From CAZYWA01 sp964650975 [NCBI: uncultured bacterium] (lineage in GTDB: Bacteria; JADJOY01), in assembly GCA_964650975.1 (NCBI GenBank), contig CAZYWA010000151.1, positions 1 through 15,750 of the forward strand: a stretch of DNA of 15,750 nt. The letters are read 5' to 3'. A program made the translations under genes and the position numbers. Below the pieces are notes generated by a model. It had not been told where the DNA came from and did no database searches. It saw nothing but the letters and a program-made list of their open reading frames with translations. Shown piece after piece: positions 1 to 5,307 of this stretch; the first letter of the stretch is position 1; each line of letters opens with the position of its first letter.

Positions 1-61
1 TCGCGTCCGCAGCGTCTGGACCAAGATGGACGCCTGCGGCTGCGAGGGACCGCAGCCCTCC
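1..61. repeat. Dispersed palindromic repeat, copy 1 (cut by window edge)
   Basis: This is the right-hand part of a 77-bp imperfect palindrome seen complete at 2979-3055 and 11964-12040. By eye it matches copy 2 at about 58 of 61 aligned positions. It keeps the inner pairing GCGTC/GACGC around a loop of about 12 nt and the whole 26-nt right arm (36-61). The left end of the left arm lies outside the window. It is intergenic and lies beyond the 3' end of the minus-strand gene 273-584. All copies have the same orientation. It could be a REP/MITE-like element or a strong bidirectional terminator; no transposase is visible here. Confidence 0.85.
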
Positions 62-131
62 GACGAACGCTGTTTCCCGCCACGTATGCCGCTACTTCTT
101 TCGTCTACACCCTCTCAAAGCGTGTGAGGCA
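62..131. repeat. Conserved tail following repeat copy 1
   Basis: Downstream of the palindrome, two blocks recur almost unchanged after copy 2: an 18-bp block at 72-89 (gtttcccgccacgtatgc) and a 23-bp block at 96-118, followed by gtgtgaggca at 122-131. In copy 2 the matching blocks are at 3081-3098, 3120-3142 and 3146-3155, with slightly different spacing. Copy 3 lacks this tail. The element is therefore composite (hairpin plus tail) in two of three places, as expected for a decayed mobile element. No coding capacity can be supported. Confidence 0.75.
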
Positions 132-221
132 ATCGGCGCTCGAGCCGGCGCGGTGGTGGCTCGATGCAGAAGCACCGCGCCGCAGGCGCGCGGCGAGCAA
201 AGCGAGCCGCCTCGCCGGGGG

Positions 222-249
222 CCTCGAAAAAATCGCCTTTTTTTCGGGG
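222..249 (-). terminator. Possible terminator downstream of the DUF4499-like gene
   Basis: An A-run (227-232) and a T-run (238-244) are complementary and bounded by CG pairs. They give a stem of about 11 bp with a loop of about 6 nt, starting 24 nt past the stop of the minus-strand gene. The T-run lies in the stem rather than after it, so this is not a textbook intrinsic terminator. A similar but weaker A-run/T-run arrangement follows repeat copy 2 near 3230-3250, so it may be the far end of the repeat element instead. The rest of 132-272 holds no supportable gene. Confidence 0.35.
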
Positions 250-272
250 CGGGGGGCTGTACAGCGCCCCGG

Positions 273-584
273 TCAGCGCCGCGACGCGGCGCGTTCCTTC
301 AGCAAGCCGAGCGACGGGAAGCCGAGCGCCAGGGTCTGGAGGAACCACCCGCTCGCCGGCTCCGCGGGCCCGATCCGCTTCGCGAGGCGATAGGCATAAA
401 GTGCCTCACCGACGTGCGCCGCCCACGCGGCCACGGCGATCAGCTGGATCGCGCCCTGCGGGAGGATCGAGCGAAACCAGGACGGGAACGCGGCGTAGAA
501 GACGCCGCTCACGGCCAGCAGCGTGGTGAGCGTCATGCCGATGCCGATCGAGATCCACCAACCCGGATGGGGACGCTTCACCAT
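273..584 (-). CDS. Small membrane protein, DUF4499/TMEM254-like
   Basis: This 103-residue protein has three hydrophobic segments, at about residues 10-32, 44-66 and 78-96. The stretch around 50-66 (AAWAAHVGEALYAYRL) and the block around 80-95 (WFLQTLALGFPSLGLL) resemble the DUF4499 family, whose eukaryotic member is TMEM254. That assignment comes from motif memory, not a search. The biochemical function is unknown in this family; an inner-membrane location is inferred. The ATG at 584 is chosen because AGGAGG lies 8 nt upstream (593-598). The longer open frame upstream has no good start and is not membrane-like. The gene is divergent from the radical SAM gene and is followed by a hairpin and repeat copy 1. 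Confidence 0.8.
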   Translation of the reverse strand: MVKRPHPGWWISIGIGMTLTTLLAVSGVFYAAFPSWFRSILPQGAIQLIAVAAWAAHVGEALYAYRLAKRIGPAEPASGWFLQTLALGFPSLGLLKERAASRR

Positions 585-717
585 CGCCGTTTCCTCCTCG
601 ACGACCGACGATAGCACGCGGTCTCGACCGGCTATGATCGCGCGCTGACGTTTCTTCCGCTCTCTCCTCTTCGACCCGTTCGCCGCTCGACCCCTCCGAC
701 CTGCTCCGAGCCGCCCC
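585..717. promoter_or_regulatory. Divergent intergenic region between DUF4499-like and radical SAM genes
   Basis: This 133-bp gap must hold the start signals of both divergent genes. A TATGAT hexamer at 633-638 (five of six to the sigma70 -10 consensus) faces the radical SAM gene, but no convincing -35 lies at the right distance. The Shine-Dalgarno sequence of the minus-strand gene is at 593-598. No operator symmetry stands out. Confidence 0.3.
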
Positions 718-1890
718 GTGCCCGTCGCCGTCCGTATCCTGGCCCAGCGGCTCCACGCGATCCGCTCGCTGGCGCGCCGCACCAGCCCGCTGTTCGCGGA
801 ATTCCACGTCACCGCGCGCTGCCACCACGCGTGCCGGGCCTGCAACATCGTCTACGCCCACGGCGCCGTGCCCGAGCTCGCTCTCGACGCCATCCGCAGC
901 GCCGCCGCGAACCTGGCCGAGATCGGCGTGGGAACGGTGCTGCTGACCGGCGGCGAGCCGTTCGCGCGAGCCGATCTTCCGGAAATCGTCGAGGCCTTTG
1001 CGAGCCTCGGCATCCGCACGCAGCTCCAGACCGCGGGCCTGGTGAGCCTGGATGCACTGGAGCGCTGCATCGACGCGGGTGCTCGCGACCTCAGCGTGTC
1101 GCTCGACACGCTCGATCCGGGCCTCCAGGAGCGGATGAACGGGGACGTGGCCGGCTCGTGGGACCGGGCCATCGATGCGATCGCGGCGATCGGCGCGCGA
1201 GTTCCTGCGCACGGGACGGCGACCCTCGCGGCACTCTTCGCGCCGGGCAACTTCGAGCACGTTCCCCAAGTGACCGAGCTGGCCACCGCCATCGGCTGGT
1301 CGATCTCGATCTCGCCGCTCCACGCCTCGCTCGACGGCCCGCCACGCCCCTTCCGCGCCCACGACCCGAGCGGAGCGCTGCGCTTCGCGCCCGAGTCGCG
1401 GGAGCGAGTACGCGCGGTCGTCGTGGCGCTCGAGGAGCTGCGTCGCGGCGGAGCCGATCTGGTCGAGCCGCCCCGCTACTTCGACGATCTGCTGCGCTTC
1501 ACGGCGGGGGAGCCGGTCCGCTGGCGCGCTCGGAACGGCGACGTCTGCGACGCCGCGAGCCTCTACTTCACGATCGACCCGGCGGGCCGCGTCGCGCCCT
1601 GCCGCGACTTCCACCTGGACGAGCCGCTCGAGGTGCACGACGAGCGCTTCCCCACGTGGTTCCGCGACGGCGTGGTCGAGCGCGCCTCGCGCTCGCTGGT
1701 CGAGGCGTGCGAAGGCTGTGCCTACTCGCCCTACGCCTCCATCACCCGATCCGCGCGAGCTTGGGTGCCCTCGGTTCGCCCGGGGCTCGCGGTGCGCGCT
1801 CCGCGCCGGCGTCCGATCGCCATGAGCGCCGAGAAGCTGCGCGAGCTGACGCGTGAGATCCGCTCGAGAGCCTCGCGAGACGCCGCATGA
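718..1890 (+). CDS. Radical SAM protein with C-terminal auxiliary cysteines
   Basis: This 390-residue protein has the radical SAM cluster motif C-x3-C-x2-C at Cys35, Cys39 and Cys42, which binds a 4Fe-4S cluster and S-adenosylmethionine. It also has the SAM-contact motif GGEP at 78-81 and a SLDT segment at 128-131 on a later barrel strand. The C-terminal part carries Cys277, Cys295, Cys331 and Cys334 (CEGC). Their spacing recalls a SPASM/twitch-type auxiliary cluster, although the set is shorter than a full SPASM domain. The substrate cannot be read from the sequence. The start is a GTG at 718 without a clear Shine-Dalgarno sequence; an earlier in-frame ATG at 634 runs into a stop at 646. The stop overlaps the next gene's ATG (ATGA), so the two are probably translated together. 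Confidence 0.88.
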   Translation: MPVAVRILAQRLHAIRSLARRTSPLFAEFHVTARCHHACRACNIVYAHGAVPELALDAIRSAAANLAEIGVGTVLLTGGEPFARADLPEIVEAFASLGIRTQLQTAGLVSLDALERCIDAGARDLSVSLDTLDPGLQERMNGDVAGSWDRAIDAIAAIGARVPAHGTATLAALFAPGNFEHVPQVTELATAIGWSISISPLHASLDGPPRPFRAHDPSGALRFAPESRERVRAVVVALEELRRGGADLVEPPRYFDDLLRFTAGEPVRWRARNGDVCDAASLYFTIDPAGRVAPCRDFHLDEPLEVHDERFPTWFRDGVVERASRSLVEACEGCAYSPYASITRSARAWVPSVRPGLAVRAPRRRPIAMSAEKLRELTREIRSRASRDAA

Positions 1891-2894
1891 CCGAGCCACC
1901 CGAGAGCTGGCAGACGGACGTGGACGGCGATCCGGAAGGGTCCGAGCAGCCCTCCGTTCCGGAGATATCGGTGCCAGCCGCCTATCCGGCTCGCGCCCTT
2001 CGCGATCTGCTGCTGCGCCAGCTGTTCCACACCGGCCGGGACGGCGCGGCAGACGACGAGCTGCACCGGGAAGTCGCACGCACTCTCGCGGTGGAACCCT
2101 CCCCTGCCGGCTTCGAGATTTCTTGCATCCGCCGGGGCGTGGACGCGGTGATCGAGGTGGCGGAGTCGGATTTCACGTTCTTCGCCCGGGCCGACGTCGA
2201 CGGCACCAGCGATACCGCCGCGGCATCGCGGAACGAGCGGCATGCGCACCGGCTCGCGCTCGAGCTGCTGGAGATCGACGCGGCGCGGCCCGAGCAGCGC
2301 GAGCGCCGGCGCTCGATGCGCGCGCTGCCGGCACGAGCAGGCGCTCTGGTGCTGCCGGCGGCGTGGATCGCGGCCGGCGGCGTGGCGGCCATCGCGCCCG
2401 CGATCCTGGCGCTCGCGTGGGGCGCTCTCGACGCGGTGCCCAGGCTCGGCCCGTTGCTGGCGGCGCTGCCGATCGCGAGCCTCGCCTACGCGGGCGCGCC
2501 GCGCGCCGCGATCGCAGGCGGTCTCGTTTACACGCTCTTTCAGGCTCTCGACCCCGATCCTCGGCTGCGCTTGGCGCGAGTCACGGCACTCGCGGCCGCG
2601 CTCGGGTTCGCGCTGTGGCTGACACCGTCTTGGGCAGTGGCGGACGTCGCGACGCCGTACAGGGGTGCGGCGATCGCGGCCGCAGCCGTCGCGTTCGCGC
2701 TGCGCTGGCCGCTCGGCGTTCACCGCGGCTCGATCGCCCTGGTGCTGCCGTTCCTGGGAGCGGGCCTGGTCTGGGACGGGCGTGGCCGCGAAGCGCTCGC
2801 GGTGCTCGCCGTCTCGCTCGCGAGCACCGCGCTGGTCGCGGCCACGCCGGTGTGGGTGCGCTGGCGGAGGCGCCGCTCCAGTCGTCGCGGCTAG
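1887..2894 (+). CDS. Polytopic membrane protein of unknown function
   Basis: I do not recognise a family for this 335-residue protein. Residues 1-145 look soluble and acidic to mixed in charge, including a possible small alpha/beta segment around 75-105. From about 150 to 325 there are six or seven hydrophobic Ala/Leu-rich segments (roughly 151-178, 186-203, 206-219, 230-252, 259-273, 281-296 and 303-323). The tail is strongly basic (RWRRRRSSRRG). The positive tail suggests a cytoplasmic C-terminus in the inner membrane. The ATG overlaps the stop of the radical SAM gene by 4 nt, so the two products are likely made in step and may act together, for example with the membrane protein anchoring or handling a product of the radical SAM enzyme. 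That link is inference only. Confidence 0.8.
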   Translation: MTEPPESWQTDVDGDPEGSEQPSVPEISVPAAYPARALRDLLLRQLFHTGRDGAADDELHREVARTLAVEPSPAGFEISCIRRGVDAVIEVAESDFTFFARADVDGTSDTAAASRNERHAHRLALELLEIDAARPEQRERRRSMRALPARAGALVLPAAWIAAGGVAAIAPAILALAWGALDAVPRLGPLLAALPIASLAYAGAPRAAIAGGLVYTLFQALDPDPRLRLARVTALAAALGFALWLTPSWAVADVATPYRGAAIAAAAVAFALRWPLGVHRGSIALVLPFLGAGLVWDGRGREALAVLAVSLASTALVAATPVWVRWRRRRSSRRG

Positions 2895-2978
2895 TAGCGG
2901 TGCCACGGCACTCGGAAGGTGTGGACAAAATCGAATCCCTGTTCGAAGTGCTTCATCCAAACCGAGCTCGTGCTGTTT

Positions 2979-3055
2979 GGAGGGAAGCGGTCCCTCGCGT
3001 CCGCGGCGTCTGAACCAAGCTGGACGCCTGCGGCTGCGAGGGACCGCAGCCCTCC
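2979..3055. repeat. Dispersed palindromic repeat, copy 2 (complete)
   Basis: This 77-bp imperfect palindrome has a left arm at 2979-3004 that is complementary to the right arm at 3030-3055 except for two 2-bp mismatched patches. Inside the arms, GGCGTC (3005-3010) pairs with GACGCC (3023-3028), leaving a 12-nt loop. As RNA this would be a very stable hairpin of more than 30 bp. It lies between the convergent ends of the membrane-protein gene and the methyltransferase gene. Copies 1 and 3 share the arms. The 84 bp between the upstream stop and the repeat (2895-2978) are visibly less GC-rich and contain no supportable gene. Confidence 0.9.
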
Positions 3056-3155
3056 ACGACCAGGGACAGACGCTCGAGCGGTTTCCCGCCACGTATGCAG
3101 CTGATCCAAGCGGCTGAATTTCTTTCGTCTACACCCTCTCAACGTGTGTGAGGCA
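3056..3155. repeat. Conserved tail following repeat copy 2
   Basis: It shares with the sequence after copy 1 an 18-bp block (3081-3098), a 23-bp block (3120-3142) and gtgtgaggca (3146-3155). The intervening bases differ in both length and sequence. This conserved tail shows that copies 1 and 2 are larger than the bare palindrome. Open frames cross it on both strands, but none matches between the two copies beyond short stretches, so no gene is called. Confidence 0.75.
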
Positions 3156-3338
3156 GTCGTTCGGCAGGCGCTGTCGAACCGTGATTCCGGTCGGCGCGTT
3201 GTCGCGCCGGATTTGGGGATGGGGCCCCGCGAAAACCGCACTTTTTCATGACTCCTCCTCGCGGCGCGGTTGCTCCGCATCAGGCGGCCGCCGTCATTCG
3301 CCGGTGCCTGGGGGAACGACGGAGCGGGAGGAGAGGGA
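3156..3338. other. Intergenic stretch with a small hairpin, no gene seen
   Basis: Together with the repeat this completes a 444-bp gene-free gap between convergent genes. A perfect 7-bp palindrome, cggcgcg (3192-3198) with cgcgccg (3203-3209) around ttgt, could serve as a weak terminator but is followed only by gattt. An A-run and T-run near 3230-3250 resembles the one at 222-249 after copy 1, so the repeated element may extend this far. Nothing in the remaining bases can be assigned. Confidence 0.5.
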
Positions 3339-4208
3339 TCACGCCGGGACGGCGAGGATCTCGCAGCTCGCCGGCACGGGGCCGTCGAGGGGAGTGGTGG
3401 CGTCGCCGGCCACCACGTGGAGCTGGTAGGCGAGCGCTTCGAACCGGCTCACGACGGTACCGGCCGAGGCGCCGAACCGCCCCCAGTGACTGGCGCGGTG
3501 CTCGAAGAGCACGACCGGACGGTGGCGTTCGATGAGCGGGTCGAGGGTCGCGAGCACCACGGCGTCGGCGCCTTCGGCGTCGATCTTGACGAGATCGAGG
3601 CGTGTGAGCTCGGTTTCTCTCGCGAGCCCCGGTCCGGAGAGCGTGCGCACTTCCATCGGCCGCTCGGCACCAGCGGCCGGAGTCAGGCTCGAGAGCGCGC
3701 GCGCAAAGGCACCCTCTCGATAGGTGTAGAACGTGGTGGTGCCATCGCGATCGCTGATCGCGGCCTCGACCACGGTGAGCTGACTCAGCCGGTTGAGCGC
3801 CGCGTTGGCGCGGATGCGGCGCGCCAGCTCGGGCTGCGGCTCGCACGCGATCACCCGCCCCGAGGCGCCGGCGCGAAACGCCATGCGCAGCGCGTGCACC
3901 CCGACGCTCGCTCCGACGTCCAGGCACACGTCGCCGGGGCGCACCAGCCGGTCGAGGAGCCGGCTCACCTCGGGCTCCCAGACGCCGCGGAAAAGCACCG
4001 CGTACTCGATCGAGCTCTGGGTGTCGACGTGGATCAAGCCGCGGTCGTACTCGATCACCAGCCGGTCGGACCGTCCGCGCCGGCCGCGCGGATAGACCGC
4101 GCGCAGGTAGAGCTTGCAGAGCCGGTAACCGAGGGTGCCGCGCTCGACCAGGTGGCCGCGCGTGAAGCGCGCCAGACGCGCCAGACGCGCGGCTGGCGGC
4201 AAGCTCAA
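3339..4208 (-). CDS. FkbM-family SAM-dependent methyltransferase
   Basis: From the chosen start the protein has 289 residues. It has a Rossmann SAM-binding motif, LDVGASVGVHAL, at 96-107. The acidic residue that usually contacts the SAM ribose is in ACEP (Glu123). The FkbM hallmark LDLVKIDAEG lies at 204-213. FkbM enzymes typically O-methylate sugars or polyketide/glycan hydroxyls; the substrate here is unknown. No ATG lies near the N-terminus. I chose TTG at 4208 because it overlaps the pilT stop (TTGA) and would couple translation; GTG at 4058 (residue 51) is a shorter alternative that still keeps the fold. As the last gene of a pilus-ATPase operon it may modify a pilin glycan or a surface polysaccharide, which is inference. 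The product has no signal peptide and should be cytoplasmic. Confidence 0.85.
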   Translation of the reverse strand: MSLPPAARLARLARFTRGHLVERGTLGYRLCKLYLRAVYPRGRRGRSDRLVIEYDRGLIHVDTQSSIEYAVLFRGVWEPEVSRLLDRLVRPGDVCLDVGASVGVHALRMAFRAGASGRVIACEPQPELARRIRANAALNRLSQLTVVEAAISDRDGTTTFYTYREGAFARALSSLTPAAGAERPMEVRTLSGPGLARETELTRLDLVKIDAEGADAVVLATLDPLIERHRPVVLFEHRASHWGRFGASAGTVVSRFEALAYQLHVVAGDATTPLDGPVPASCEILAVPA

Positions 4209-5290
4209 GCCGGCACCGTCTGGTCGATCGACGCCAGACGATCCCGAAACGGAGCCTTGTCGATCGCCTTCTCGTAGGCACTGCCGGCGTCGATCGTGTC
4301 GCTGACCACCAGGCTGAAGAGGGATTCGTCCATGGTGACCATGCCGAGCGACTTGCCCATCGCGATCGCCGACTGGATCTGCGCGGTCTTGCCCTCGCGA
4401 ATCAGCGTCCCGAGGCTCGCGGTCGCGAACAGCACCTCGAGCGCCGCGACGCGCCCCCCGCCCTTCTTGCGGACCAGCTGCTGCGCCAGCACGCCCCGCA
4501 GGCATTCCGCGAGCGCGCCTCGCACGCCTTCCTGCTCCTCCTCCGGGAACACGTTCAGGATCCGGTCGACCGCCTTGGCGGCGCTGTTGGTGTGCAGCGT
4601 CGCGAACACGGTGAGGCCCGACTCGGCGGCGCTGATGGCGGTGCGGATGGTCTCGAGGTCGCGCAGCTCGCCCACCAGGACGATGTCGGGATCCTCGCGC
4701 ACAGCTGCCTTGAGCGCCTCGGAAAAGCCGGTGGCGTGGCTGCCGATCTCGCGCTGGCTGATGATCGACTTCTTGTTGGGGTGCACGAACTCGATCGGAT
4801 CCTCGATGGTGATGATGTGGAGCTTCTGCTCCTCGTTGATGCGGTTCAGGATCGCCGAGAGCGTGGTGGACTTGCCGGAGCCGGTGGGTCCCGTCACCAG
4901 CAGCAGCCCGCGCCGCAAATAGCAGAACTTCGCGACCGAAGGCGGCATGCCGAGCTGCTCGAGCGTCATGAGCCGGGTTGGGATCAGCCGGAACACGGCA
5001 CCCATGCCGCGAAACTGTTTGAACAGATTGACGCGAAACCGCGCCACTCCCGGCAGCTCGTACGCCAGATCGACGTCCCCGGTGTCCTGGTAGCGCAGCC
5101 ACGCGGGCTCGTCGCCGAGAACCGGCTTGATGAGCTCGGTGAAGTCGGCGTCCGTCAGGGTGCCGTAGCGGACCGGCTCGATGTCGCCATGCAGGCGCAA
5201 GAGCGGCGGCCGCCCCACCGACAGATGGAGGTCCGACGCGCCGCGGTCGTTCATCAGCTTCAGGAACCGGTCGATCTTGTTGGATGACAC
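4205..5290 (-). CDS. pilT: Type IV pilus retraction ATPase PilT
   Basis: PilT is the hexameric cytoplasmic motor that depolymerises type IV pili, driving twitching motility and DNA uptake. The protein has 361 residues, normal for the family. The N-terminal PAS-like domain (about 1-105, with ASDLHLSVGRPP) precedes a RecA-like core. Walker A is GPTGSGKST at 134-142, the Asp box is IEDPIEFVH at 162-170, Walker B is DIVLVGELRD with catalytic Glu208, and the His box is TLHTNSA with His233. The C-terminal retraction signature appears as ASLGTLIREGK at 291-301. The GTG at 5290 is chosen because GAGGA lies 7 nt upstream and the gap to the upstream stop is only 17 nt; the longer open frame upstream overlaps the preceding gene. 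All catalytic residues are intact, unlike its upstream neighbour. Confidence 0.95.
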   Translation of the reverse strand: MSSNKIDRFLKLMNDRGASDLHLSVGRPPLLRLHGDIEPVRYGTLTDADFTELIKPVLGDEPAWLRYQDTGDVDLAYELPGVARFRVNLFKQFRGMGAVFRLIPTRLMTLEQLGMPPSVAKFCYLRRGLLLVTGPTGSGKSTTLSAILNRINEEQKLHIITIEDPIEFVHPNKKSIISQREIGSHATGFSEALKAAVREDPDIVLVGELRDLETIRTAISAAESGLTVFATLHTNSAAKAVDRILNVFPEEEQEGVRGALAECLRGVLAQQLVRKKGGGRVAALEVLFATASLGTLIREGKTAQIQSAIAMGKSLGMVTMDESLFSLVVSDTIDAGSAYEKAIDKAPFRDRLASIDQTVPA

Positions 5291-5307
5291 GGAGCGGTCC
5301 TCGTCGC

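Noticed and set aside
406-2079. Long minus-strand open frame opposite the radical SAM gene
   Set aside because: It is the reverse shadow of a gene with clear cluster motifs; the composition is Arg-rich and featureless.
2891-3280. Open minus-strand frame across repeat copy 2
   Set aside because: The matching frame is not kept at copy 1, the frame crosses the palindrome, and there is no family resemblance. It is best read as chance openness or a decayed element.
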